This document shows, in pieces, positions 16,326 to 30,185 of a stretch of 64,000 nt of DNA. Each line of letters opens with the position of its first letter. The first letter of the stretch is position 1. A program made the position numbers and the translations under genes. The stretch is from Paludisphaera mucosa (GTDB lineage: Bacteria; Planctomycetota; Planctomycetia; Isosphaerales; Isosphaeraceae): contig NZ_JARRAG010000002.1 in assembly GCF_029589435.1 (NCBI RefSeq), forward strand, positions 62,001 to 126,000, in the 5' to 3' direction. The notes beneath the pieces are model-generated. The model was not told the origin of the DNA. It searched no databases and saw only the letters and a list, made by a program, of their open reading frames with translations.

Positions 16326-17480
16326 TCATCGGCCTTCCTCCGTCGCCGCGGCGGATTCGCCCTTCGCTTCGAGCTTGCCGACGGCGTCGAAGAGGGCGTG
16401 GAAGCAGGCGACCTCCGACTCGTCGGGCTTCGCGTCCCGGCGCGGAGGGCGGCGGCCGTAGTATTCGTCGATGAAGCCGTCGGCCCCCGACCAGACGGTC
16501 TGGACCATGCCGAGCAGGTGCTTGCGGGTGGCCCGCGACGACCGCTCGCGGAGTTTCGTCATGTCTTCGAGCTGCATCAGGGCGACCGAGGGCTTGCGCC
16601 AGGGGCAGGCGACGACGTCGAGGCCTTTGAGGGCGAACGCGACGGTGGTCGGGTCGGGGCGCACGTAGTGCCAGTCGCAGAGGACGACGTCCTTCGGGAT
16701 CAAATCCACGGCGCGGTGGGTGTCGTTGGTGCTGGCCTCCCACTCGCCCAGTCCGGTCGTCCGGCCGTCGATCAGCCGGTCGGCCCAGATCCAGAGCCGC
16801 CGATTCTTCGCCGCGAGGTGGTCGCGGATCCGCTTGACCTCGTCGGCCAGCAGCACGGAGCGGTCCTTGCCGCCGCAGCGCTCGCATTTGGCCTCGCCGA
16901 TGTAGAAGACCTCGTCGAGCCCGGCGTGGAAGGCGTCGGCCTCGAAGGCTTCGCAGATCTCGTCCACGACCGGGAAGACGACCTCGTGGACCCTGGGGTG
17001 CAGCGGACAGTAGCTCTTGCAGTAGAGTCCGTCCGGGTTGGGCCACTTGTACTTCTCGGGCATCTTCACCCAGGGCGTCTCGTCGAATTCCGGATAGACC
17101 TGGAGCAGCTTGCCCACGTGTCCGGACCAGGACTGATGGCCCAGCAGGTTGACCTGCGGGATGATCCGGATCTTGCGCTTCTTGCAGACCTCGACCAGCT
17201 TCGCGGCGTCGGCCTTCGACAGGCCGTCGGCCGAGGCCAGCTCGGGGCGGCTGGCGTACTGGTAGTTGAAGTCGACCCGCAGGATCAGGGTGTTGACGTG
17301 TCGCGGGGCCAGCTCCAGCTCGATGAACCTGGCGAACTCGTCGACCCGCTTCGGGCTCGGCGACGCGATGCAGAGGCCCCGCACCGGCAGGACCGCGTCC
17401 AGCCGGTCGGGCTCGTCGGCCCGCGCCGCGGCGGCGAGTCCCGCGAGCACGATCAGGCCGAGGGCCGCGAATCGGCTCAT
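16326..17480 (-). CDS. Glycoside hydrolase family 20-like protein, exported
   Basis: A 384-residue protein with a signal peptide (MSRFAALGLIVLAGLAAAARA). The mature part is a TIM-barrel hydrolase resembling beta-N-acetylhexosaminidase catalytic domains. The segment H185-A-G-L-D189-E190 corresponds to the HxGxDE motif, whose Asp-Glu pair performs substrate-assisted catalysis; IIPQVNLLGHQSW matches the preceding strand. CERCGG suggests a small metal or disulfide site. The start ATG overlaps the upstream TIM-barrel stop (ATGA). It probably releases hexosamine-type sugars in the periplasm. The short length means the usual beta-sandwich domain of GH20 is absent. Confidence 0.78.
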   Translation of the reverse strand: MSRFAALGLIVLAGLAAAARADEPDRLDAVLPVRGLCIASPSPKRVDEFARFIELELAPRHVNTLILRVDFNYQYASRPELASADGLSKADAAKLVEVCKKRKIRIIPQVNLLGHQSWSGHVGKLLQVYPEFDETPWVKMPEKYKWPNPDGLYCKSYCPLHPRVHEVVFPVVDEICEAFEADAFHAGLDEVFYIGEAKCERCGGKDRSVLLADEVKRIRDHLAAKNRRLWIWADRLIDGRTTGLGEWEASTNDTHRAVDLIPKDVVLCDWHYVRPDPTTVAFALKGLDVVACPWRKPSVALMQLEDMTKLRERSSRATRKHLLGMVQTVWSGADGFIDEYYGRRPPRRDAKPDESEVACFHALFDAVGKLEAKGESAAATEEGR

Positions 17481-18445
17481 CGCGCCACCCCGCTTCCCAC
17501 GGCGGACTCCGCCTCGATCAGGTTCCGCATGAACTCGGCGGCGAGGCGGGCGTTCTCGTGGGCGTACTCGATCCCGACCGTCCGGCCGTCGACGACGGGG
17601 AGCTGGTGGCACAGCTCGTAGCCGATGTAGCCGTCGTAGCCGATGGCGTTCATCGAGCGGGCGAAGTCGCGATAGTAGCGCTCGGTGTCCTCGCCGACGA
17701 CGCCGTCGTTGCGCTCGAAGCCGTGGATCGAGCCGTCGGCCCGGCGCTCGAACTCGCCGCCGAAATGGGTGAGCACCTGGAGGTCGCCCACCTCGCGCGC
17801 CGCGGCGTCGATCGCCGGGCCGCTGCGGTCGGGCATGAGGGGGGCGTCGAGGCAGACCTTGAGGTGCGGCGAGTCGACCTCGCGGACCATCTTCAAGACG
17901 TCCGTGTGGTCCTTGATGAGCGGCTTGTGGTTCTGGAGGCAGAGCGTGACGCCGGCCTCGGCCGCGTACCGCGAGCACTCGACGAGGGCCTCGCGGCACC
18001 ACCCCCAGATCTCGTCGTGCGAGAACTTCTCGTGGACGATCGGCCAGTAGCCCTCGGCGATGTCGTAGGTGGCGAGCTGCGGGTGCCGGGTCACGCCCCA
18101 CCAGGCGAGGAACACGCGGAGCGTCGGCGCGCCCATGTCGGCGGTCATCCGGATCAGCTCGCGGAGGTAGCAGATCTGGGCCTCGCGGACCTCGGGCACG
18201 GGGTTGCTGAAGTCGTTGTTGGCGGCGACGGCGTAGATCGGCACGCCACGGTCGCGGGCCAGGCCGGCGAGGTCGCGGCACCGGCCGGTCGGCCAGTCGA
18301 GCGGGTTGCCGTGGGGGCGCTTGCCGTCGATCTCGATGCCGTCGTACCCGAATTCCGCCGCCTTCTCGATCATCTCGGGCAGGGTCAGCGCCTCGCCGCG
18401 GTACCACATGCCCAGATACGTGATGCTGTAGAGGCCGATCTTCAC
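17477..18445 (-). CDS. Sugar phosphate isomerase/epimerase-like TIM barrel
   Basis: A 322-residue cytoplasmic TIM-barrel protein of the xylose-isomerase-like superfamily. Metal-ligand strands are visible as LCLQNHKPL, VCLDAPLMP, VLTHFGGEF and YIGYELCHQLP. The start is GTG 18445 with AAGGAG 9 bases upstream. It lies 18 bp downstream of the double-ThuA gene and overlaps the GH20-like gene by 4 bp, so these three form an operon. The likely role is isomerisation or epimerisation of a sugar released by the neighbouring hydrolase; the substrate is not readable. Confidence 0.8.
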   Translation of the reverse strand: MKIGLYSITYLGMWYRGEALTLPEMIEKAAEFGYDGIEIDGKRPHGNPLDWPTGRCRDLAGLARDRGVPIYAVAANNDFSNPVPEVREAQICYLRELIRMTADMGAPTLRVFLAWWGVTRHPQLATYDIAEGYWPIVHEKFSHDEIWGWCREALVECSRYAAEAGVTLCLQNHKPLIKDHTDVLKMVREVDSPHLKVCLDAPLMPDRSGPAIDAAAREVGDLQVLTHFGGEFERRADGSIHGFERNDGVVGEDTERYYRDFARSMNAIGYDGYIGYELCHQLPVVDGRTVGIEYAHENARLAAEFMRNLIEAESAVGSGVAR

Positions 18446-18463
18446 GACGAGGCTCCTTGGAAT

Positions 18464-19819
18464 TCAGTCGAGCTTGCGGGCCGACCAACGGACCGCGTTG
18501 TGGACGAGTCTGCGATATGACGGGTGGGTGTAGGCCGACGGCCCGTGGCCGAGCTGCACCGCGACGACCCGCGCCGTCGTGCAAGGGCCGACCCAGGCCA
18601 GGATCGGGTCGCTGGCCGGGGCGTCGGTGGTCAGCAGGGGCCGATCCTTCTCGGATCGGTACAGATTCTTGTAGGCCTCGTCGCGGACCAGGAACGGGCC
18701 CACGCCACGCAGGACGGGGTGCTCGCCGGCCGGGACGACGAACATCTCGACGCCGTCCATCACGGCGGACGACGGCGCGTCCCCCTCGCGCTGGAGCCGG
18801 TACCGGCCACCGACGACCTCCTCGGACCACCAGGCCCACGACTGGAAATCGAGCAGGGCGTGGTGGAGCACGACGATCCCCTTGCCGGCCTCGACGAACG
18901 CCCGCAGGTTCTTGCGGGCCTCCTCGTCGAGGTCCCGGGTGAAGTCGTAGAAGACGACGACGTCGAATATGTCGCGGACGTCCTTCTTGAAGGCCTCGGC
19001 CGCCGTCTCGACCGGCAGCGCGTCGAGCCCCTCGACGCCGTCGAACAGGCCGTAGAAGGAGGCGTCATGGAAGTGGCCGCCGGTGATCAGGAGGGCTCGG
19101 ACCGTGGGCGGCGCCTTGGCGACGTCGGAGCCCACGGCCCCCGTCGCGGCCCACTCGCAGGCGCGGGCCAGCAGCATTCCCATGTGGGGCTCATGCAAGG
19201 CGGCGGCGTCGCGACCCAGGGCGAGCGCGGCCACCCGCCCCGCACCGTGCGTTCGAGCGGCGAGGACTGGGGCCTTTTCGGCCCCGGCGACGGCCAGCGT
19301 CTCGCCCCCGGGGACGGCGACGACGGCCGGGACGGGGCCGACGGTGCGAATCTCGCCCGGTAGACCGGCGACGATCGGGTGCTCGGGGTGGACGATCGCG
19401 ACGGCTAGCAACGCTGCTGGCCCGATCGGGACGGAGCCCGCGTGGAGCGGCGAAAGGTCCGCGGCGGCCGACGGCCCGCAGACGCCGCCGCATGCGACGA
19501 CGAGGCCTTTGCCCAAGGCGACGAAGTCCGCGAGGGCCTTCGCGGTCGCCGCGTCGCCCGCGCCGCCGTCGTCGACGACCAGGTCGAAGCCCTCGAACGT
19601 CCTCGCGCCAAGGCCGACGGGCGTCTCGCAGACGCGGACGTCGAATCGGCCCGAGCGCTCGAGGAGGCGTTTCAAGACGGGCCGCGACGCCCGGCGATCG
19701 AGATCGTCCGAGCCGCCGAGGATCAGCACGCGGATCGGCGCGGCGGCCGCGGCCGCCGCGGCGAGGATGAGGAACGCCAGCGCGAACAGGACCTTGCGGG
19801 GGCGACGGTTTCCGAGCAT
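18464..19819 (-). CDS. Exported protein with two ThuA-like domains
   Basis: A 451-residue protein with a signal peptide (VLFALAFLILAAAAAAAA, ending near residue 27). The N-terminal half (IRVLILGGSDDLDRR, GFDLVVDDGGAG, GLVVACGG) is a degenerate ThuA/GATase-1-like domain. The C-terminal half (VRALLITGGHFHDASFY, DVVVFYDFTRDLD, GIVVLHHALLDFQSW) is a full ThuA domain. Duplication within one chain is seen directly. AAGGAGG lies 10 bases before the ATG. It is the first structural gene of the minus-strand carbohydrate run, just downstream of the PAS-AraC regulator, which may control it. Confidence 0.8.
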   Translation of the reverse strand: MLGNRRPRKVLFALAFLILAAAAAAAAPIRVLILGGSDDLDRRASRPVLKRLLERSGRFDVRVCETPVGLGARTFEGFDLVVDDGGAGDAATAKALADFVALGKGLVVACGGVCGPSAAADLSPLHAGSVPIGPAALLAVAIVHPEHPIVAGLPGEIRTVGPVPAVVAVPGGETLAVAGAEKAPVLAARTHGAGRVAALALGRDAAALHEPHMGMLLARACEWAATGAVGSDVAKAPPTVRALLITGGHFHDASFYGLFDGVEGLDALPVETAAEAFKKDVRDIFDVVVFYDFTRDLDEEARKNLRAFVEAGKGIVVLHHALLDFQSWAWWSEEVVGGRYRLQREGDAPSSAVMDGVEMFVVPAGEHPVLRGVGPFLVRDEAYKNLYRSEKDRPLLTTDAPASDPILAWVGPCTTARVVAVQLGHGPSAYTHPSYRRLVHNAVRWSARKLD

Positions 19820-19860
19820 GGGAGTGCCCTCCTTCGCCCGGACTATACCGCCGCCGCCGG

Positions 19861-20661
19861 TCAGGGATCTTGTGCCTCGACGCCAGCGTTTGGAACAGGA
19901 CCGTCGCGGCGCGAATAGTGGGCGCGGTACTCGCGCGGGGTGCGGCCGAACCAGCGGCCGAATTCGCGGGTGAAATGGCTTTGATCGGCGAACCCGCAGG
20001 CCGCGGCGATCTCGGCCAGCGACTGCCGCGTCGTCACCAGCGCGCGGGCCGCCAGCCGGATGCGGAGCCGGCGCAGGTATTTCTGCGGCGTCGTGTGCAG
20101 CTCGTCCTGGAACCGCCTTTCGAAGGCGCGTACCGACATGTGGGCGATCGCCGCGAGCCGGGCGTTGGTGATCGGCTCGGCGAAATGGTCGCGGAGGAAG
20201 GCCAGCACCGGCCCCAGCCCGGACAGGGTCGCGACGGCCGCGTCCGGCTCGGCGAGCTTCCGCGTCAGCCCGGCCGTGGCGACGACCTCGCCGCGTCCGT
20301 CGTAGAGCGGGATCTTGTTCGTCATGCTCCAGACCGTCCGCCCGTCGGGCTGGCCCACCAGCTCGATCCGGTCGACGATCCGCCGGCCGCCCAGCACATA
20401 CTCGTCGTCCATCCGGAACTGGTCGGCCAGGAACGGCGGCGAGACCTCGTAATCGGTCTTCCCCACCACCTCGCGTGCGTGCGGCCCCGCCTCCGCGGCC
20501 CCTACGCCGAACGCGTGGTTCAGCAGGAAGGCCCGGTTCACCCAGCGATACCGCCCCTCGCGGTCTTTCACCCAGACGACCACGTCGTCCAGGCAGTCGA
20601 ACAATTCCGCGAGCTGCAGGAAGCCCCGGAGTTCCGTCGTTCCGGGCGGGATGGCCGTCAC
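19861..20661 (-). CDS. PAS-domain AraC-family transcriptional regulator
   Basis: A 266-residue regulator. Residues ~14-125 form a PAS domain (VVVWVKDREGRYRWVN, DDEYVLGGRRIVDR), and residues ~165-255 form the two helix-turn-helix units of AraC (LAAIAHMSVRAFERRF, then SLAEIAAACGFADQSHFTREF). I chose GTG 20661 because GAGGAGG sits 8 bases upstream; ATG 20706 would add 15 Gly-rich residues. The next gene on the same strand, 41 bp away, begins the ThuA/TIM/GH20 run, so it is probably the local activator. The ligand of the PAS domain is unknown. Confidence 0.88.
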   Translation of the reverse strand: MTAIPPGTTELRGFLQLAELFDCLDDVVVWVKDREGRYRWVNRAFLLNHAFGVGAAEAGPHAREVVGKTDYEVSPPFLADQFRMDDEYVLGGRRIVDRIELVGQPDGRTVWSMTNKIPLYDGRGEVVATAGLTRKLAEPDAAVATLSGLGPVLAFLRDHFAEPITNARLAAIAHMSVRAFERRFQDELHTTPQKYLRRLRIRLAARALVTTRQSLAEIAAACGFADQSHFTREFGRWFGRTPREYRAHYSRRDGPVPNAGVEAQDP

Positions 20662-20768
20662 CGATGCGCCTCCTCTTCCGTTCCCTATTCCGCCGAGCCA
20701 CGCCATCGTCCCGCAGGACGAGACGGGCCGCCAGATCCCATCAGGGCGACGGGCGGATCTGCCGTCCC

Positions 20769-20797
20769 TCGCCACCGCCTCGTCGTTCCGGCATAAT
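20769..20797 (+). promoter_or_regulatory. Candidate promoter of folD
   Basis: TCGCCA (20769-20774) and CATAAT (20792-20797) are spaced by 17 bases in the divergent gap between the AraC gene and folD. The -10 matches five of six consensus positions and the -35 four of six. The predicted leader is about 45 bases. Confidence 0.42.
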
Positions 20798-20848
20798 GGA
20801 GCCCGCGGAGGATGCTCGACCAACCACGCCGAACGGGGATGACGACAC

Positions 20849-21724
20849 GTGCCTGCTGAGATCCTGGATGGGAAGGCCCTGGCCGAGCGGGTCCGCGGCG
20901 AGCTGGCGGTCGAGGTGGCGGAGTTCCGCGACCGGACGGGGATCACGCCGGGGCTCTCGGTGGTGTTGGTCGGCGAGGATCCGGCGAGCCGGGTGTACGT
21001 CCGCAACAAGGAGAACGCCGTCAAGGCCGCCGGGATGCACGGCGAGGTGATCCGGCTGCCGGCCGAGACGACCCAGGCGAAGGTGCTCGCCACCGTCGAC
21101 CGCCTCAACGCCGACACGGCCGTCCACGGCATCCTCGTCCAGCTCCCGCTGCCGAAGTACCTCGACCCCGCCGAGGTGATCGAGCGCGTCGACCCGCTCA
21201 AGGACGTCGACGGCTTCAACACGGTCAACGTCGGCCTGCTCGCCCAGGGGAACCCCCGGTTCGTCCCCTGCACGCCGCTCGGCATCATCGAGCTACTCAA
21301 GGACGCCGGAGTCGAGACCCGGGGCGCGCACGTCGTGGTGCTCGGCCGCTCGCAGGTCGTCGGCAAGCCGGTGGCGCTCCTGCTGCTGCAGAAAGGCAAG
21401 GGGGCCGACGCCACCGTGACCGTCTGCCACACCGGCACGAAGGACCCGGCCCGGTTCGCCCGCGAGGCCGACGTGCTGATCGCCGCGATGGGCCAGCCCG
21501 AGGCGGTCAAGGCCGACTGGGTCAAGCCCCACGCCGTCGTCATCGACGTGGGGATCCACCGCAAGGCCGACGGCAAGCTCTGCGGCGACGTCGACTTCGC
21601 CGAGGTCGCGGAGGTCGCCGGCAAGATCACGCCCGTCCCCGGCGGCGTCGGGCCGATGACTGTGGCCATGCTCCTGCGCAACACCCTGTTCGCCGCCAAG
21701 CTCTCCGCCGAAAGCCGAGGATGA
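20849..21724 (+). CDS. folD: Bifunctional methylenetetrahydrofolate dehydrogenase/cyclohydrolase
   Basis: Interconverts 5,10-methylene-, methenyl- and 10-formyl-tetrahydrofolate in the cytoplasm. The 291-residue length is standard. Visible are the catalytic YVRNK (Y50, K54), the substrate loop HGILVQLPLP, DVDGFN, PCTPLGI and the dinucleotide-binding segment VVLGRSQVVGKP, ending with PVPGGVGPMT. The start is GTG 20849 with GGGGAT upstream. The next gene begins 4 bp after the stop, so the two are co-transcribed. Confidence 0.96.
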   Translation: MPAEILDGKALAERVRGELAVEVAEFRDRTGITPGLSVVLVGEDPASRVYVRNKENAVKAAGMHGEVIRLPAETTQAKVLATVDRLNADTAVHGILVQLPLPKYLDPAEVIERVDPLKDVDGFNTVNVGLLAQGNPRFVPCTPLGIIELLKDAGVETRGAHVVVLGRSQVVGKPVALLLLQKGKGADATVTVCHTGTKDPARFAREADVLIAAMGQPEAVKADWVKPHAVVIDVGIHRKADGKLCGDVDFAEVAEVAGKITPVPGGVGPMTVAMLLRNTLFAAKLSAESRG

Positions 21725-21728
21725 GGCC

Positions 21729-22568
21729 GTGATCCGCCTGGGAATCTGCAATGAGCTGTTCGAGGGCTGGGACCTCGCCGAGGTCTGCCGGACCGTCCGA
21801 GGCCTCGGCTACGACGGCCTGGAGATCGCCCCCTTCACTCTCGCCCCGCTCGTCACCGACCTGTCGGCCGACCGTCGCCGCGAGATCCGCCGCATTATCG
21901 AGGATTCCGGCCTGGCCACGATCGGCCTGCACTGGCTGCTCGCCAAAACCGAGGGATTCTATCTCACTTCGCCAGACCCCGCCGTCCGCCGCCGAACCGG
22001 CGACTACCTCATGGTCCTGGCTGAGGCCGCCCGCGATCTCGGCGGGTCGCTCATGGTGCTGGGCTCGCCGAAGCAGCGCGACCTGCTCCCGGGCGTTTCG
22101 TACGAACAGGCGGAGGGATACGCCCTCGAAGTCTTCCAGCGAATCATGCCGAGCGTCGGCGACCTCGGCATCGACCTCTGCCTGGAACCCCTGGCCCCCT
22201 CCGAGACGAACTTCCTGAACACATGCGCCCAGGCCGAGGCGCTCATCGCCAGGGTCGACCACCCGCATTTCAAGCTCCACATGGACGTCAAGGCCCAGAG
22301 CGGCGAGGTCGAGGCGACCGTCCCCGAGCTGATCCGCCGCCACGCCGCCAAGGCCGGCCACTTCCACGTCCAGGACGTCAACCTGAAAGGTCCGGGAATG
22401 GGCGACGTCGACTTCGCCCCGATCCTCAAGTCGCTCGTCGCATCCGGCTACGAACGCTGGGTTTCGGTCGAGGTCTTCGATTTCTCGCCCGGGGCCGAGG
22501 AGACCGCCCGCCGCAGCATCGATTGCCTGCGGCGCGAACTCGACGCCGCGTATGCGAAGCATGCCTGA
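21729..22568 (+). CDS. Sugar phosphate isomerase/epimerase-like TIM barrel
   Basis: A 279-residue TIM-barrel protein (GTG start) related to the xylose-isomerase-like superfamily, especially the D-psicose/tagatose-epimerase and hydroxypyruvate-isomerase-like group. Metal-binding strands appear as LCLEPLAPSETNF (Glu), KLHMDVKAQ (His/Asp), HFHVQDVN (His) and WVSVEVFDF (Glu). It follows folD by 4 bp. The link to folate metabolism is not obvious and may be simple operon sharing. The substrate is unknown. Confidence 0.8.
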   Translation: MIRLGICNELFEGWDLAEVCRTVRGLGYDGLEIAPFTLAPLVTDLSADRRREIRRIIEDSGLATIGLHWLLAKTEGFYLTSPDPAVRRRTGDYLMVLAEAARDLGGSLMVLGSPKQRDLLPGVSYEQAEGYALEVFQRIMPSVGDLGIDLCLEPLAPSETNFLNTCAQAEALIARVDHPHFKLHMDVKAQSGEVEATVPELIRRHAAKAGHFHVQDVNLKGPGMGDVDFAPILKSLVASGYERWVSVEVFDFSPGAEETARRSIDCLRRELDAAYAKHA

Positions 22569-22752
22569 TCCAATCGACCCAGCTTCGCCACGCGATCAAG
22601 TTTGCACGCTCGCCCGGATTTGTAAATTTGTACAGTATCCAATTGCGGGCGGCGGCCGAGTATTGGTATTGTGGCGATCTCAGGAGTTGCTTTGATCTGC
22701 CGTGGCCGGATGCCGAGCGGTTGATGAACAGGATGGGAGCTGGGGCCCAGCG

Positions 22753-27290
<4,538 letters not shown>

Positions 27291-27343
27291 TCGGTGGCCC
27301 GCGTCGTCGTCCTCACGCCCCGAGAGCCAGGAACCCCCAGCCC

Positions 27344-28336
27344 ATGCCGATCATCGAAGTCGAGGACCTCACGAAGACGTACCGCGTCTTCCAGAAGAAC
27401 GAAGGGCTCCTCGGCGCCCTCCGCGGCCTCTATCGCCGCGAGTACAAGGAGGTCAAGGCGGTCGACCGCATCGGCTTCGCCATCGAGCCCGGCGAGATGG
27501 TCGCGTTCCTCGGCCCCAACGGCGCGGGCAAGACCACGACGCTCAAGATGCTCTCGGGCCTGATCTACCCCAACGGCGGCGACGCCCGGGTGCTGGGCTT
27601 CACCCCCTGGCGCCGCGACGACGCCTTCCGCCGCCAGTTCTCGCTGGTGATGGGCCAGAAGAACCAGCTCTGGTGGGACCTCCCCGCCGGCGACAGCTTC
27701 CAGCTCCACCGCGAGATCTACTCGATCCCCAAGGACGAGTTCGACCGGACCCTGTCCGAGCTGATCGAGCTGCTGGGGGTCGAGAAGCTGACCCGCCAGG
27801 CCGTCCGCGAACTCTCGCTGGGCGAGCGGATGAAGATGGAGCTGATCGCCGCCCTGCTGCACGGCCCCAGGCTCCTGCTGCTCGACGAGCCGACCATCGG
27901 CCTCGACGTCGTCGCCCAGGCGGCCATCCAGAAATGCCTGCGCGACTACCACGAGCGGCGGGGCGTGACGATGCTCCTGACGAGCCATTACATGCGCGAC
28001 GTCGAGGCGCTCTGCGACCGCGTCATCGTCATCACCCAGGGGAAGATCGTCTACGACGGCCCGCTCGCCGGCATCGTCGAGCGGTTCGGCGAGTCGAAGC
28101 TGGTGCGGCTCCAGTTCGAGGGCCCCGCGCCCGAGGGGCTGGAGCGCTACGGCGAGGTCGTCCGCCGCGAGGGCCCGTTCGCCGACGTCCGCATCGAACG
28201 CTCGCGGGTGGCGGAGGTGCTCGGCGCGGTGCTCAACCGCCACGCTTTGGCCGACGTCAGCGTGGAGGACCCGCCGCTGGAAGAGGTCATCGCCAAGGTC
28301 TTCGAGGAGGCCCGGCTCGCCCATGAAGCCGCTTGA
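27344..28336 (+). CDS. ABC-2 type exporter ATP-binding protein
   Basis: A 330-residue ATPase of the NatA-like group (COG4586 type) that drives an ABC-2 exporter. Walker A is GPNGAGKTT, the signature is LSLGERMKMEL (as in this subgroup rather than LSGGQ), and Walker B is LLLLDEPTIGLD, followed by the switch His in LLTSHYMRD. A C-terminal ~90-residue accessory domain ends the protein. The next gene overlaps by 14 bp and encodes a permease, and a second permease follows. The substrate is unknown. Confidence 0.92.
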   Translation: MPIIEVEDLTKTYRVFQKNEGLLGALRGLYRREYKEVKAVDRIGFAIEPGEMVAFLGPNGAGKTTTLKMLSGLIYPNGGDARVLGFTPWRRDDAFRRQFSLVMGQKNQLWWDLPAGDSFQLHREIYSIPKDEFDRTLSELIELLGVEKLTRQAVRELSLGERMKMELIAALLHGPRLLLLDEPTIGLDVVAQAAIQKCLRDYHERRGVTMLLTSHYMRDVEALCDRVIVITQGKIVYDGPLAGIVERFGESKLVRLQFEGPAPEGLERYGEVVRREGPFADVRIERSRVAEVLGAVLNRHALADVSVEDPPLEEVIAKVFEEARLAHEAA

Positions 28337-29213
28337 CGCCCTCGCCCCGATCGACGGGGACCTCGACCTGACGGCCTCGCACCGCCCCCGTCCCGGCTTC
28401 GCCGACTCGATGGTCAAGTACGCGCGCATCTTCCGCGTGTCGCTCATCGAGAGGATGACGTACCGCAGCGATTTCCTCCTGGGCACGATCCTCCGGTTCC
28501 TGCCGATCATCACCACGATCCTGCTCTGGCGGGCGATCTACGAGGGCTCGGGCCAGGCGGTCCTGGGCGGGTTCAACTACCGGGAGATGATCGCCTACCT
28601 GCTGCTGACCAACATCAGCCGGTTGTTCTCGAGCATGCCCGGCCTGGCGGCGGGCATCGCCCGCGACGTCCGCGAGGGGACGCTCAAACGCTACCTGCTC
28701 CAGCCGCTGGACCTGATCGGGTTCCTGCTCTCGTCGCGGGTCGCGCACAAGGTCGCCTACATCACGATGTCGTTCATCCCCTACGCCGGCCTCTTCTACG
28801 TCTGCCGGGGCTACTTCGACGGCTTCCCCGACGCCCTCACGATGGCGGCCTACGCCGTCTCGCTCATCCTGTCGTTCATGGTCGGCTTCTACTTCGAGGC
28901 GAGCGTGGGAATGGTGGGGTTCTGGTTCCTGGAAGTGACGTCGGTCCTCTACATCGTGATGACGCTCAACTTCTTCGTCTCGGGCCACATGCTGCCGCTC
29001 GACCTGCTGCCGCAGCCGTGGTCGGGCCTGCTGAAAGTGCTGCCGTTCCAGTACATGGCGTATTTCCCCGCCGTGGTCTTCCAGGGCAAGATCCGTGGGG
29101 TCGAGCTGGCCCTGCACCTCGCGCTGGAACTCTTCTGGGCGGTCGCGTTCCTGCTGCTGGCGAAGGGCCTCTACCGCGCCGGGCTGAGGCGCTACAGCGC
29201 GTACGGAGGCTGA
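28323..29213 (+). CDS. ABC-2 type permease, first subunit
   Basis: A 296-residue membrane protein with about six predicted transmembrane segments and a cytoplasmic N-terminus of about 35 residues. Its layout (YARIFRVSLIERMTYRSDFL, GTLKRYLLQPLD, then alternating hydrophobic segments) fits the COG4587 ABC permease family, which pairs with a COG4586 ATPase and a COG3694 permease. That is the order seen here. It overlaps the ATPase gene by 14 bp and is 4 bp from the next permease, so all three subunits are made together. Confidence 0.87.
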   Translation: MKPLDALAPIDGDLDLTASHRPRPGFADSMVKYARIFRVSLIERMTYRSDFLLGTILRFLPIITTILLWRAIYEGSGQAVLGGFNYREMIAYLLLTNISRLFSSMPGLAAGIARDVREGTLKRYLLQPLDLIGFLLSSRVAHKVAYITMSFIPYAGLFYVCRGYFDGFPDALTMAAYAVSLILSFMVGFYFEASVGMVGFWFLEVTSVLYIVMTLNFFVSGHMLPLDLLPQPWSGLLKVLPFQYMAYFPAVVFQGKIRGVELALHLALELFWAVAFLLLAKGLYRAGLRRYSAYGG

Positions 29214-29217
29214 TCTC

Positions 29218-30030
29218 GTGATCGCAGGCGCAACCCGATACGGCCGGATGCTGGGCGGACTGGCCCGCTACACGCTGGCCCGCGAGATGGCCTTCCGGGG
29301 AAACTTCCTGGTGAAGGTGTCGGTCGAGCTGCTCTGGATGGGCATCATGATCGCCTTCTACCGCACCGTGTTCGGCAAGACGAGCAGCATCGCCGGCTGG
29401 AGCGAGCCCGACTACTTCTTCTTCGTGGGCTGCTTCTTCGCCCTGAACGGGGTGATCGAGACCCTCTTCCTGGAGAATTGCAACGAGTTCGCCGAGCTGG
29501 TCCGCACCGGCGACCTCGACTTCCTGCTGCTCAAGCCGATCGACGAGCAATTCCTGATCTCCTGCCGCCGCATCGACTGGGGGACGGCGCCCAACCTGGT
29601 CATGGGGGCCGTCCTCATGGCCGTGGCGCTCGTCCAGAAGGGGTGGGAGTTCGACCCGACGCGGGTGGCGGCCTTCTTCGCCACCTTCGCCTGCGGGGTC
29701 GCCATCGCCTACAGCTTCATGATGATCCTCACCTCGGTCTCGGTCTGGATGGTCCGCAACCAGAGCCTGATGGAGATGTGGTGGCTCTTCTCGAGCCTCG
29801 CCCGCTACCCCCGCGAGATCTTCGCCGGCCGCGGGGCCGAGCCGCTGGGCAAGTTCTTCACGTTCGTCATCCCCATCCTGCTGGTCTCGAACGTGCCGGC
29901 GAACGTCATGGTCCGCGTGCTCGACCCGAGGATGGTCGCCTGGACCGCCGCGGTCGCCGTGGCCTCGCTTTGGGTCAGCCGGCGATTCTTCCAGGTCGCG
30001 CTCCGCTCCTACCGCAGCGCCAGCAGTTGA
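29218..30030 (+). CDS. ABC-2 type permease, second subunit
   Basis: A 270-residue, roughly six-helix membrane protein (GTG start) of the COG3694 permease type. The motifs EMAFRGNFLVKV near the N-terminus and LVRTGDLDFLLLKPID in the first cytoplasmic coupling region parallel the LLQPLD segment of its partner. Together with 27344 and 28323 it should form a heterodimeric exporter. Many such systems export lipids, peptides or polysaccharide precursors. Nothing here identifies the substrate. Confidence 0.87.
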   Translation: MIAGATRYGRMLGGLARYTLAREMAFRGNFLVKVSVELLWMGIMIAFYRTVFGKTSSIAGWSEPDYFFFVGCFFALNGVIETLFLENCNEFAELVRTGDLDFLLLKPIDEQFLISCRRIDWGTAPNLVMGAVLMAVALVQKGWEFDPTRVAAFFATFACGVAIAYSFMMILTSVSVWMVRNQSLMEMWWLFSSLARYPREIFAGRGAEPLGKFFTFVIPILLVSNVPANVMVRVLDPRMVAWTAAVAVASLWVSRRFFQVALRSYRSASS

Positions 30031-30185
30031 GCCCGCCGCACGAACCAAGATTCGCGCGGTAGCGGACCAAGCATGACCTAGGATTCCCGTGTTGGGCGGG
30101 ACGGCCGAGGTGCAGTGCGCGCCTCCTCGGTCTTGGTCGACGGCTCCGCGCCGTCGTGCTCGGGGATACTCCAGGAGGTCGAGCC

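Noticed and set aside
22569-22752. Promoter in the AT-rich gap before parC
   Set aside because: TTGCAC is present at 22602, but no convincing -10 lies at 16-18 bases, so no exact site is claimed.
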